A stretch of 64,000 nt of DNA from JAHBNG01 sp039028975 (GTDB lineage: Bacteria > Chloroflexota > Anaerolineae > Caldilineales > Caldilineaceae), in NCBI GenBank assembly GCA_039028975.1, contig JBCCHB010000059.1:27160-91159 (forward strand), in the 5' to 3' direction. Under the pieces are notes generated by a model that worked only from the letters and a program-made list of their open reading frames with translations, searched no databases and had not been told where the DNA came from. Of this stretch, positions 55,767 through 64,000 are shown piece by piece. Every line of letters begins with the position of its first letter. Within the stretch, counting starts at the first letter, position 1. A program made the translations under genes and the position numbers.

Positions 55767-55855
55767 TGGATCGCCTACAAGCAAGAAAATTTAAGGTAGA
55801 TATCATACCCATGCCACACTCGATCCACATTCGATCCACGCACAGGTGATATACT
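55767..55855 (+). promoter_or_regulatory. Iteron promoter, copy 2, ahead of the ACP operon
   Basis: Second copy of the 90-bp block: CACACTCGATC (55815), CACATTCGATC (55826), a degenerate third unit (55837) and TATACT (55850-55855). The distance from first repeat to -10 is 35 bp, identical to copy 1. Transcription would start near 55862, about 90 nt before the ACP start. Copy 2 is the one next to the biosynthetic genes. Confidence 0.6.
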
Positions 55856-55952
55856 TAGATGGATTGGCTACTGCAAAGATTTATTAGGGTTTCACTGCCG
55901 ACAACAATTTGACAAGCAAGAATACTTAAACAGAAAAATGGGGTGTCTCCTA

Positions 55953-56219
55953 ATGCCCAATACGCAGGTAGTTGAAGAAAAAATAAAAGAATATATGACC
56001 CAGCAGTTTCTCTTCGAGTTTGATGAGATTAGCGTTACTTCAGAAACAAATTTATTCTCATCAGGTTACATCGATTCCTTCGGCTTTGTCGAACTTATTA
56101 CGTTTCTTGAAACTGAATTTGAGATTACCTTTACGGACGAAGAACTGTTGAGTAACTCCCTTAATTCTCTTGATAGCATCGTTACTCAAGTGGAAGGAAA
56201 GCGCGAATATGCAATCTAA
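55953..56219 (+). CDS. Free-standing acyl carrier protein
   Basis: 88 residues from MPNTQVVEEKIKEYM. The phosphopantetheine attachment Ser is in GYIDSFGFVEL, followed by an acidic helix (ETEFEITFTDEE), typical of discrete carrier proteins. An upstream ATG at 55938 would add five residues but lacks a ribosome binding site; GGGG sits about 9 bp before the chosen ATG. It is the first gene after the iteron promoter, and its stop overlaps the next gene by 11 bp. Likely carries the substrate used by the PP-loop enzyme, the AT or the amidotransferase downstream. Confidence 0.88.
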   Translation: MPNTQVVEEKIKEYMTQQFLFEFDEISVTSETNLFSSGYIDSFGFVELITFLETEFEITFTDEELLSNSLNSLDSIVTQVEGKREYAI

Positions 56220-57240
56220 GTGGGTTCAACGTTGCACGACGTGCATTCTGCCAGCCACCTTTCCTAATATTTCGTTTGATGACCGCGGTCTTTGCACCTA
56301 TTGCCAAGCTGCACTCGATGAAAGCGCCATGGCATTGGAACGTCAAAGCCTGCGTAAACGTATGGAATCTGCAATCGAGCAAAGTCGTGGCAAGGGCGAA
56401 TACGATTGTATTGTGGCCTTCAGCGGCGGAAAGGACTCATCTTACACATTAATGCGTTTGGTACGTGATTATGACCTCAATTGTTTGGCTGTGACGATTG
56501 ACAATGGCTTTATTTCTGACCAAGCTCGCCAAAATTGTTACACCGTTACGGAAGCCCTAGGGGTTGACTTCTCTTTTTTTCGTCCCGCACCAAAATTCAT
56601 GGCGAATATGTATCGAACCAGCGTTACCACTGGCGGTGTACAAACGCCGGCATCTATCAAACGGGCCAGCGCAATCTGCAATTCATGTATCAGCCTAATC
56701 AATAACCTTATGGTGAAATTTGCCCTTCAATATGAGTCACCTATCATTGCTGGTGGCTATATTGGGGGGCAGGTACCAAAAAACATGGCTGTACTCGATC
56801 TGAATTTGATTCAACAAGAGCGAATGCGCGCGCCACAACGTGAAAAATACACCGACATCTTTGGGCCAGCGGCCAGCCAATTCTTCTTTATTCGTCAAAG
56901 TCTGCTCCAAAAACAGCCTGAAGGTCGGGTAATGGTCATTAACCCCATGCTGACTATGGCCATTAGTGAAGAAGAGATCATTGCTTCAATCGGTGAACTA
57001 GGGTGGACACCTACAAAGGATACAGGTCGCAACTCGAGCAACTGTCGACTAAATGATCTGGGGATAGCTATCCACTATAAAAAGCATCAGTTCCATCCGT
57101 ATGCCTTTGAAATAGCCGAGCAGGTTCGCTATGGCTTAATGAGTCGGGGTGATGCACTGAAAAAGGTGGAAGAAATTCCCGAGTTTGCTCACGTATCGCA
57201 GCAGATGAGCGCTATTGGACTCAATCAAAGTGACCTCTAA
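56209..57240 (+). CDS. PP-loop ATP pyrophosphatase, N-acetyl-sugar-amidotransferase-like
   Basis: 343 residues from MQSKWVQRCTTC; GGAAAG lies 7 bp before this ATG, which is why the longer frame from 56170 is rejected. An N-terminal zinc-ribbon-like pattern CTTCILPATFPNISFDDRG...CTYC resembles WbpG-type enzymes. The PP-loop is SGGKDSS (about residue 75), and a second Cys pair (CNSC) lies near residue 160. Enzymes of this class adenylate a carbonyl and replace oxygen with N or S. It is translationally coupled to the ACP and to the AT. Making an amide, amidine or thioamide on a carrier-bound or released acyl group is possible; sugar modification is the family precedent. Confidence 0.8.
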   Translation: MQSKWVQRCTTCILPATFPNISFDDRGLCTYCQAALDESAMALERQSLRKRMESAIEQSRGKGEYDCIVAFSGGKDSSYTLMRLVRDYDLNCLAVTIDNGFISDQARQNCYTVTEALGVDFSFFRPAPKFMANMYRTSVTTGGVQTPASIKRASAICNSCISLINNLMVKFALQYESPIIAGGYIGGQVPKNMAVLDLNLIQQERMRAPQREKYTDIFGPAASQFFFIRQSLLQKQPEGRVMVINPMLTMAISEEEIIASIGELGWTPTKDTGRNSSNCRLNDLGIAIHYKKHQFHPYAFEIAEQVRYGLMSRGDALKKVEEIPEFAHVSQQMSAIGLNQSDL

Positions 57241-58135
57241 TCTAGTAGTGTCTCTATTTCCAGGCCAGGGCGCCCACGCCGTGGATATGTTGGATGGCGT
57301 ACGCCATGCTCCCGCCTATGCCGAGCGGTATGAGCAAGTCTCCTGCGCGCTAGATGAGGATATCACTCGCTCCCTTTCCAAATATCAAGACAAATTTCTC
57401 AATCGCAATGAAGTCAGCTCACTTTTGACCGTTTTGGTTGGGTCTCTTTCCTACGATCTATGGAGAAACCATGAAGCTCCACCAGCATATATAGCTGGCT
57501 ATAGCGTAGGCCAGTGGACTGGGCTTTATGCTGCCAATGCCATCTCTTTTACAACCTTGGTAGACATTGTCAAAACTCGTGCTTTGATTATGAATGAATG
57601 CATGAAAGAGACGCCTGGGGGCATGATTGGCGTGATTGGCCTGAAAGAAGGGGTTATCCAAAATGCCGTGATGCAACTCCAGGCAGATGGGTATGTGGTT
57701 GAGATTAGTAATTTCAATTGTCTCGGCCAATACTCTCTTGCTGCTGCGGCGAATGCCATCCAGCCTACACTTGTTGCACTTCAGGCACTAGAACCACGCA
57801 AAGTCGTCGAACTGCCAATTACGGGTGCATGGCACAGTTCTTTACTGCATCCTGCTAAGGAAGAGTTTGCTAAATACCTTGAGACAGTTTCACTGGCTTC
57901 TCCCCAGATGCCGGTCATTGACAACGTGACCGGCCAGCTATTGCCAGCAGAGATGGCCGAACTCAAAAGACAGCTCGTCAAACAAATAAGCTCTCCTGTA
58001 CGCTGGCAACAAGGTATTGAGACTTTGATTGAGCAGGGATGTGAACGTTTTGTTGAGATCGGCTTTGGGAAGCTGCTAACCAAGTTTGGATTCTTTATCG
58101 ATCGTAGACGTCATCACGAATCATTTTACAATTAA
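57215..58135 (+). CDS. Discrete malonyl-type acyltransferase (trans-AT)
   Basis: 306 residues, FabD fold. It has FPGQGAH at the N-terminus, the nucleophile in GYSVGQW, an Arg in IKTRALIM placed to bind a malonyl carboxylate, and the catalytic His in GAWHSSLLHP. The likely start is TTG 57215 or GTG 57230, both overlapping the PP-loop gene, so it is translationally coupled. Being encoded with a free ACP and PKS, not with fab genes, it is the natural candidate to load the AT-less modules of the giant synthase and/or the free ACP. Confidence 0.9.
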   Translation: MDSIKVTSNLVVSLFPGQGAHAVDMLDGVRHAPAYAERYEQVSCALDEDITRSLSKYQDKFLNRNEVSSLLTVLVGSLSYDLWRNHEAPPAYIAGYSVGQWTGLYAANAISFTTLVDIVKTRALIMNECMKETPGGMIGVIGLKEGVIQNAVMQLQADGYVVEISNFNCLGQYSLAAAANAIQPTLVALQALEPRKVVELPITGAWHSSLLHPAKEEFAKYLETVSLASPQMPVIDNVTGQLLPAEMAELKRQLVKQISSPVRWQQGIETLIEQGCERFVEIGFGKLLTKFGFFIDRRRHHESFYN

Positions 58136-58153
58136 TTAAGATTTAAGTTTCTT

Positions 58154-60238
58154 ATGTGTGGAATTGTCGGTTTTTGTCATGCAGCACGGGCTGCCCATAC
58201 TTTTCCTGAGACGATCTGTCACATGCTCTCTATGATTCGTCATCGTGGTCCAGATGAAATGGGCTACTACTTTGACGAGCAGGTTGCCTTGGGTACAGCA
58301 CGCCTGAGTGTTATTGATCTGTCGACCGGGCAGCAACCGCTGAGCGACGCCTCTGGGCGCTATTGGATAACCTACAATGGCGAAGTCTACAATTATCTGG
58401 AGTTGCGAAAAACGCTAGAGGCACATGGGCATCAATTTATCACCAACTCGGATACCGAAGTGGTGCTTAATGCCTACATTGCGTGGGGTGAAAACGCCTT
58501 TGAAAAGCTGAATGGTGGCTTTGCCTTTGCAATCTACGACCAACAAGAGGGTACTTTGGTCCTCGTTCGTGATCGCTACGGCAAGCGACCTCTGTACTAT
58601 GCCCACTGCAACAATGAGTGGATTTTTGCTTCAGAGATCAAATGCTTCCTTGGACATGGTGGCATCAAATTGGCTTTTGACGAAGCGCAATTGGCTTCAA
58701 TTCTGACTTTGTGGACTCCTCTGCCCCATGAAAGCGGCTATCAGGAAATTCATCAAGTACCGGTTGGTGGTTACGTGCGTATCGAACAATCTGGTGCAGC
58801 CCAAAGTAAGGAATACTATACACTGAATTTCCGGCCAGCCACTTGCTGTGCATCTGAAGAAGATGGGGGCGCACAACAGCTTGCAATGCAAGATGCCATT
58901 GAGCGGACGCATGCAGAGCTAGCCGAGAGTGTACGCCTACGTTTGCGCAGTGATGTGGAAGTCGGGACCTATCTAAGTGGCGGCTTGGATTCAGCAATTA
59001 CAACGTTGCTGGCCGTGCAACATTCTCCTCACAGGGTTCGGACCTTCTCCGTTAGCTTTGATGAAGCTAGCTATGACGAATCGGATGAACAGGAGCTTGT
59101 CAGTCGACATTTGGAGACTGCCCATACTCGTTTACGCGTCTCCAATCAAGACATTGCCAATGCCTTTCCTCATGCACTTTGGCATGCCGAAGTGCCCATC
59201 TTTCGGACAGCCTTTGTACCCATGTACCTGCTTTCCCAAAGCGTACAAGCTGCGGGTATCAAGGTTGTATTGACTGGTGAAGGCTCGGATGAATCTTTCC
59301 TGGGCTACGACATCTTCAAAGAGACGCTGCTGCGTCTGCAATGGCCCCATTTGACAGATGCAGCAGAGAAGCAAACCCGTTTGGCTCGATTATACCCGTA
59401 CTTGGCTCATTTCCAGCGCAATTCAGCCCAACTGGTTTCTGTCTTTGATCAATTTATTCAGGAGCAGACGTCTGGCCTATTTTCTCATGAAATTCGTTTC
59501 AGCAATTCACGTTTTGGCCTGCGCCTGCTGAATTCGCCTACGGATCAAGGTTTGGGGCCCCTACGCAGGCTCCTAGAAGATCATGATGCCGAATTTTCAC
59601 AATTGTCACCATTAGAGCGAGCACAATGGCTAGAGTTTAAGACCCTGTTAGCTGGCTATCTACTCTCTAGCCAAGGGGACCGCATGAGTTTTGCCCACGG
59701 GGTAGAGACACGTATGCCCTTCCTCGATCCGAATGTTGTCCATTGGGCATGGTCCTTGCCGACAGGTTTGAAGCTGAATGACGACAACGATGAGAAATAC
59801 ATCTTGAAACAAACGTTTGCAGAGAAGCTTCCCCAGGCAATTTTGCAACGAGCCAAACAGCCCTATCGCGCGCCGGACGCCGCAGCTTTCCTGCAAGAGC
59901 AGCCACCAGATTATTTGGAAGCGATTCTATCAGAACAGGAATTAAAGAAGCTAGGCTTTGTCAATCTTGATTTCGCACAGCGGCTTGTACAGAAGGTCAG
60001 GCGGACATCGCCCGAGCGGATCAGCCAACGCGAAAATCAGGCATTTGTCTTTTTGCTCTCCTTGGCGCTCTTGCATCGACAGATGATCGTTCAGCCGCCA
60101 GCCAAACCGTGTGCATCGTCGATCGAAGATATCCTTGTGCGTCGTATAGATGGTCGCTCATATAGTCCCTCCGATAGCCACTCCAGCGGCCGTATTGCGG
60201 GCAATGTGAACAGTCAAGAAGAGGTTCGGGTATTGTGA
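58154..60238 (+). CDS. AsnB-type glutamine-dependent amidotransferase
   Basis: 694 residues. The N-terminal glutaminase has the catalytic Cys2 (MCGIVGF) and RHRGPDE; the synthetase half has the PP-loop SGGLDSA (about residue 276) and GEGSDESFLGY. Asparagine synthetases use ammonia from glutamine to amidate a carboxylate activated as an acyl-AMP. The C-terminus is about 50-70 residues longer than usual and polar. In antibiotic clusters (oxytetracycline, glutarimide polyketides) such enzymes convert malonyl thioesters to malonamyl starters or amidate products. It lies 18 bp after the AT and overlaps the PKS start by 1-4 bp, which favours a biosynthetic role over plain asparagine synthesis. Confidence 0.88.
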   Translation: MCGIVGFCHAARAAHTFPETICHMLSMIRHRGPDEMGYYFDEQVALGTARLSVIDLSTGQQPLSDASGRYWITYNGEVYNYLELRKTLEAHGHQFITNSDTEVVLNAYIAWGENAFEKLNGGFAFAIYDQQEGTLVLVRDRYGKRPLYYAHCNNEWIFASEIKCFLGHGGIKLAFDEAQLASILTLWTPLPHESGYQEIHQVPVGGYVRIEQSGAAQSKEYYTLNFRPATCCASEEDGGAQQLAMQDAIERTHAELAESVRLRLRSDVEVGTYLSGGLDSAITTLLAVQHSPHRVRTFSVSFDEASYDESDEQELVSRHLETAHTRLRVSNQDIANAFPHALWHAEVPIFRTAFVPMYLLSQSVQAAGIKVVLTGEGSDESFLGYDIFKETLLRLQWPHLTDAAEKQTRLARLYPYLAHFQRNSAQLVSVFDQFIQEQTSGLFSHEIRFSNSRFGLRLLNSPTDQGLGPLRRLLEDHDAEFSQLSPLERAQWLEFKTLLAGYLLSSQGDRMSFAHGVETRMPFLDPNVVHWAWSLPTGLKLNDDNDEKYILKQTFAEKLPQAILQRAKQPYRAPDAAAFLQEQPPDYLEAILSEQELKKLGFVNLDFAQRLVQKVRRTSPERISQRENQAFVFLLSLALLHRQMIVQPPAKPCASSIEDILVRRIDGRSYSPSDSHSSGRIAGNVNSQEEVRVL

Positions 60239-63200
60239 TGAACAATCAACCCAGAACAAATGGGATAAAAGCCCCAATGACAGCCGGAACAGAATTGTTA
60301 GACCACTCCAGATCAATCGCCATTATTGGCATGGCCTGCCGTTTGCCCGGTGCGCGCACTGTTGACGAATTTCGACGCAATCTAGCCGATGGTGTCGAGT
60401 CGATTACTCACTTTTCTGACGAGGAATTGCTTGCGGCAGGTGTGGAGCCGACTTTGCTAGAGAACCCAAATTACGTAAAGGCTGCACCGATTTTAGAGGA
60501 CATTGGCCACTTTGACGCCGCGTTCTTTCAATATGCCCAACGAGATGCTGAAATCATCGATCCGCAGCATCGCCTCTTTCTAGAATGTGCTTGGGAAGCA
60601 CTCGAAACCGCAGGCTACGCCCAAGATCCAGCCCAGCCCGACAGTCGGTCCATTGGCGTATTTGGTGGAGCGGGTAGCCTGATGGGGACCTATCTGCTCT
60701 CTGATACCCACGTCAATGAACAACTGCTTGGTCCCATCTGTAGCCGAGAGCATATTGGGAATGATAAAGATCATCTTTGTACCCGGGTCTCGTACAAGCT
60801 CAATTTAAGCGGACCAAGTCTGACGGTACAGACAGCCTGTTCTACCTCACTGGTGGCGGTGCATCTCGCTTGCCAAAGCTTGCTAACGGGCGAATGCGAC
60901 ATTGCTTTAGCTGGCGGCGTCACAGTTCGTGTGCCTCATCACACTGGATATTTGTATCAGAAGGGTGAAGTCTTTTCACCTGATGGGCACTGCCGTGCTT
61001 TTGATGCAGAGGGAGAAGGTACCCTCTTTGGCAGCGGTGCTGGTATCGTCGTTTTGAAGCCGCTGACAAAAGCCCTTGCCGACGGGGATGCCATTGCTGC
61101 GGTAATTCGTGGCTCAGCCATTGGCAACGATGGCGGCGAAAAGATGAGTTATTGGGCCACCAACCACCAAGGACAGGGCGCGACCATTCGGCGAGCACTT
61201 CGGATGGCGGATGTACCGGCGGAAACAATTGGCTTTGTGGAGGCCCACGGCACGGCCACCCATTTGGGGGATATGATTGAGCTTTTTGCCTTACGTAAAT
61301 CTTTCGATACCCACGAAAAAGGCTTCTGTGCCATTGGTTCTGTTAAGACAAATATTGGCCACCTCGACGCGGCGGCGGGTGTAGCGGGGCTAATCAAGGC
61401 TGTACTCTCGTTGCAAAACAAAACGCTCTATCCTAGCTTGCACTATTCGCAACCCAACCCCAGAGTCGATTTTGCCAACAGTCCCTTCTACGTCAATACC
61501 GCCACCAGCGATTGGGCGCAAGGGGCCTTCCCACGCCGTGCAGCAGTCAATTCTCTAGGCATCGGCGGTACCAATGCGCATCTTATTCTAGAAGAAGCAC
61601 CAAGCATAGGGCAGCAATCCCAGGCGTGTCTCCCTAAGCGCACCCAACATCTTCTGACGCTGAGCGCCAAGACGGATACTGCCCTAAATGAGAAGATTTC
61701 CCGTCTTGTTGAATATTTAGATGAGACGCCAGCCACGGATTGGGCCGACGTCTGCTATACCACCAATGGTGGCCGCGCCCACTTCGATTATCGATTGGCT
61801 CTAGTCGCTGCAACCCAGCAAGATGCCTTCCAGCAGTTGTTGGCTGGTGAATTAGGTCATGCCAAAGTGGGGTACACCCCGGAATCAAAAAAGCCCAAAG
61901 TTGCCTTTCTATTTACAGGCCAGGGATCCCAATATGTGGGCATGGGACGAGAGCTTTACGAGACACATCCCATTTTTCGCGCCGCAATTGACCGCTGTGA
62001 TGAACTCCTGCAAACCCATATGGGCGAATCACTGGTGGCAATCCTTTATCCTGAACACAATTCTAGTACAGAGAACCATGGTACCATTGCTCCAGTAAAG
62101 CCTACCTTGTCGCAGACCGTCTATACTCAACCAGCACTCTTTGCTGTCGAATATGCACTGGCCCAACTCTGGCAATCATGGGGGATTGTTCCAGAAGTTG
62201 TTATGGGACACAGTGTGGGTGAAATTGTTGCTGCTTGCGTAGCTGATATCTTCTCCCTGGAAGATGGACTCAAGCTTGTTGCCGCGCGCGGACGGCTCAT
62301 GCAAGAATTGCCACAAAACGGCATGATGGTTGCTGTGCAGGCTACGGAAATGCTCGTCACTGAGCTGATTGCTCATGCTGCTGATCGGGTTTCGTTGGCT
62401 GCCGTTAATGGCCCCACCAGCGTGGTCATTGCTGGCGAAAGCAAGGCTATCCAATCCATTCTCCTCGGTTGTGAATCTAAGGGCATCAAAACCAAGCCGC
62501 TTGACGTCTCTCATGCCTTTCACTCACCACTGATGGCACCAATGTTGCCTGACTTTACCAAGGTAGTAAAAGAAGTATGCTTTTCAAAGCCAACAACGAA
62601 GTTCATCTCGAATCGTACAGGCGCTCTTACCACCGATGAGGTGATGATGGCGGACTACTGGGTTGACCATGTAGCCCAACCTGTATGGTTTGCGGCAGGC
62701 GTCGAGACGCTTATGAAATTCAAGAATACAGCCTGGTTGGAGATTGGTCCTCAGCCGATTCTGTTGGGTATGGCGGAGCAGGTCTATGACAAGGTGGCAC
62801 AGGGCAAAGGGGCACAGGGCAAAGGGGTACAAAAGGAGGGAGATAATGTAAGAGTAGAAACCCCTCTCATGTTGCCCAGTATACGCAAGAGGCAGAGCGA
62901 CTGGCAGCAGATGTTATCCAGCTTGGGCGAATTGTATGTATACGGAGCGACGATTGACTGGTCGAGTTTCGACCAACCATATCAGCGCCGCAAGGTCGCC
63001 TTGCCGACCTATCCTTTTCAGCGTCAGCGCTATTGGATTGATCCTATCTCGCGCAATGACTCTGTGGGCAATGACTCTGTGGGCAACGGCACTGTGGGTG
63101 ACGAGATTGTGGGTAACGAGACGGCGCTTTCCTCCGATGGCTCTAATGGATTTCATGCCACTACCCTAAGGGACTCTGACCAATCAGCGGATATTCAAAA

Positions 63201-63741
63201 TGCCGAGTCGATAAATACGAATGGCAATGGTATCTTCGAAACTATGCCTAGCTTTCGTCAGAAGCTCGATACAACTCCTCGCCAAGCGCAGCCTCAGTTG
63301 GTTATGGACCATTTGCAGATGCTAGCTGCCAAGGTGTTAGGTATGCGCACAAAAGAGGCGCTTGATCTAGAAAAAAGTTTTATGGCCTTAGGCATGGATT
63401 CACTGATGACTGTTGAGTTGGGCAAAGCCCTAACTGTGACGCTGGATTATCAATTCCGGCCCGCCCTCATTTTTGACTATCCGACTTTGGCCCAATTATC
63501 GTCCTACATCTGTGCCCATGTACTTGATACAAGGTTAGATAAAGCAGCGCTAGATAAAGCAGCGCTAGATAAAGTAGTGTTAGAGACAGCAGCGCTCTCT
63601 CTATCTGATGCGAAAGAGACTCTACTGGGTCAAGAGTTTCTTGAACTGACTCCAAATGAAATTGCTGAGCTTGATCAAGGGGAACCCAACGAGGCGATTA
63701 CGGATGAGTTGGAAGCGCTAGAGGCGCTGTTACAGCGCTAA
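60235..63741 (+). CDS. Type I PKS module KS-AT-ACP (cis-AT, non-reducing)
   Basis: 1168 residues. Start GTG 60235 or ATG 60238, overlapping the amidotransferase stop. The KS has Cys in QTACSTS, EAHGTATHLGD and NIGHLDAAAG. The AT has FTGQGSQYVGMG, the Ser in GHSVGE, and HAFHSPL, which is the malonyl-type signature. The ACP near 63400 has GMDSLMTVEL. No KR, DH or ER. The C-terminal 60 residues are acidic and helical (docking-like). Three tandem-repeat patches are present: AQGKG twice near 62797 in the AT, (D/N)SVGN-type units at 63054-63120 and LDKAA units at 63536-63580. It performs one unreduced malonyl extension; unlike the giant synthase it carries its own AT. Confidence 0.93.
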   Translation: MMNNQPRTNGIKAPMTAGTELLDHSRSIAIIGMACRLPGARTVDEFRRNLADGVESITHFSDEELLAAGVEPTLLENPNYVKAAPILEDIGHFDAAFFQYAQRDAEIIDPQHRLFLECAWEALETAGYAQDPAQPDSRSIGVFGGAGSLMGTYLLSDTHVNEQLLGPICSREHIGNDKDHLCTRVSYKLNLSGPSLTVQTACSTSLVAVHLACQSLLTGECDIALAGGVTVRVPHHTGYLYQKGEVFSPDGHCRAFDAEGEGTLFGSGAGIVVLKPLTKALADGDAIAAVIRGSAIGNDGGEKMSYWATNHQGQGATIRRALRMADVPAETIGFVEAHGTATHLGDMIELFALRKSFDTHEKGFCAIGSVKTNIGHLDAAAGVAGLIKAVLSLQNKTLYPSLHYSQPNPRVDFANSPFYVNTATSDWAQGAFPRRAAVNSLGIGGTNAHLILEEAPSIGQQSQACLPKRTQHLLTLSAKTDTALNEKISRLVEYLDETPATDWADVCYTTNGGRAHFDYRLALVAATQQDAFQQLLAGELGHAKVGYTPESKKPKVAFLFTGQGSQYVGMGRELYETHPIFRAAIDRCDELLQTHMGESLVAILYPEHNSSTENHGTIAPVKPTLSQTVYTQPALFAVEYALAQLWQSWGIVPEVVMGHSVGEIVAACVADIFSLEDGLKLVAARGRLMQELPQNGMMVAVQATEMLVTELIAHAADRVSLAAVNGPTSVVIAGESKAIQSILLGCESKGIKTKPLDVSHAFHSPLMAPMLPDFTKVVKEVCFSKPTTKFISNRTGALTTDEVMMADYWVDHVAQPVWFAAGVETLMKFKNTAWLEIGPQPILLGMAEQVYDKVAQGKGAQGKGVQKEGDNVRVETPLMLPSIRKRQSDWQQMLSSLGELYVYGATIDWSSFDQPYQRRKVALPTYPFQRQRYWIDPISRNDSVGNDSVGNGTVGDEIVGNETALSSDGSNGFHATTLRDSDQSADIQNAESINTNGNGIFETMPSFRQKLDTTPRQAQPQLVMDHLQMLAAKVLGMRTKEALDLEKSFMALGMDSLMTVELGKALTVTLDYQFRPALIFDYPTLAQLSSYICAHVLDTRLDKAALDKAALDKVVLETAALSLSDAKETLLGQEFLELTPNEIAELDQGEPNEAITDELEALEALLQR

Positions 63742-63745
63742 GGAA

Positions 63746-64000
63746 TGTCGAGTCTCACTAAGTCGTGTACATATTCAGTCTCATAAAGTCGTGCCGCTTT
63801 TCTCAGAGTGGATCAGCCATACCGTGATATAGCTCTCTCAACTTTACTCTGAAAGCCTGTTGCGCACTTCTCGCCACAGCGGCTCGCATTGGCTCAATAA
63901 TTGGCCGATATGAGGCTTAATACTGTTATTTACATCTTATGTAAACAGTTTGGCACGACTTTGTGAGACGATTTCCGGCATGACTTAGTGAGACTCAACA
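63746..64000. mobile_element. 255-bp element with long terminal inverted repeats (non-autonomous, MITE-like)
   Basis: Left end TGTCGAGTCTCACTAAGTCG and right end reading TGTTGAGTCTCACTAAGTCA on the other strand match over about 20 of 22 bp. A second internal pair, GTCTCATAAAGTCGTGCC (left) and GTCTCACAAAGTCGTGCC (right, reversed), gives two repeats per end, as in IS21-type ends beginning with TGT. No reading frame lies between. The right end coincides with the window edge, so I cannot see the flank or a target duplication. Confidence 0.7.

Noticed and set aside
1..64000. tRNA or rRNA genes
   Set aside because: No cloverleaf with a GTTCGANTC-type T-loop or rRNA-like stretch was noticed by eye; a covariance search was not possible.

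Overview
The window is about 50% GC and carries long bacterial operons with Shine-Dalgarno starts. The organism is not certain. Thr-Pro-rich 'TPTPTAT' secreted linkers, tandem PPC repeats, a KAP-ATPase/FGE-fold fusion and a compact aromatic amino acid operon suggest a filamentous Chloroflexota-type bacterium. The heptanucleotide repeats and the AMT-monooxygenase PKS/NRPS architecture are also familiar from cyanobacteria, so the assignment is inference only.

Layout. (1) 1-26.8 kb, plus strand: one giant PKS/NRPS gene, open at the left edge, read as DH-KR-ACP | KS-DH-KR-cMT-ACP | KS-[Ser-less ACP-like insert]-ACP | aminotransferase | luciferase-like monooxygenase | C-A-PCP-E | C-A-PCP-E | C-PCP-TE. 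The PKS modules have no AT domain. (2) 27.1-34.6 kb, plus: a phytanoyl-CoA-dioxygenase-like oxygenase, a KAP NTPase fused to an FGE/C-lectin-fold domain, and a secreted cupredoxin-G8-beta-helix-PA14 protein. (3) 34.7-45.2 kb, minus: an aromatic amino acid operon, aroH, pheA, APH-like kinase, DAHP synthase, tyrA, aroA, aroE, trpB, trpA and an EamA transporter. A sigma70-type promoter and a leader with two terminator hairpins and a Phe/Tyr-rich reading frame precede aroH. (4) 45.5-53.7 kb, minus: a small membrane protein with an FtsK-type ATPase, a patatin-like lipase and a 1501-residue secreted trypsin-PPC protein. (5) 54.6-64 kb, plus: an internally deleted IS5-type transposase between two copies of a promoter with 11-bp iterons, then a second biosynthetic operon (free ACP, PP-loop ATPase, trans-acting AT, AsnB-type amidotransferase, KS-AT-ACP). 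A 255-bp element with terminal inverted repeats runs to the right edge.

How the parts may work together. The AT-less PKS modules in block 1 need a malonyltransferase in trans, and a discrete one is encoded in block 5. Read collinearly, block 1 predicts a chain ending in a methyl-branched diene joined to an alpha-hydroxy-beta-amino acid, then two D-configured residues, with release by the terminal TE after a C-PCP module that has no A domain. The ACP/AT/AsnB set in block 5 resembles the sets that make amidated (malonamyl-type) starters in glutarimide and oxytetracycline pathways. It could start a second pathway or feed this one. Both biosynthetic blocks flank ordinary primary metabolism, so whether they form one cluster or two cannot be decided from this window.
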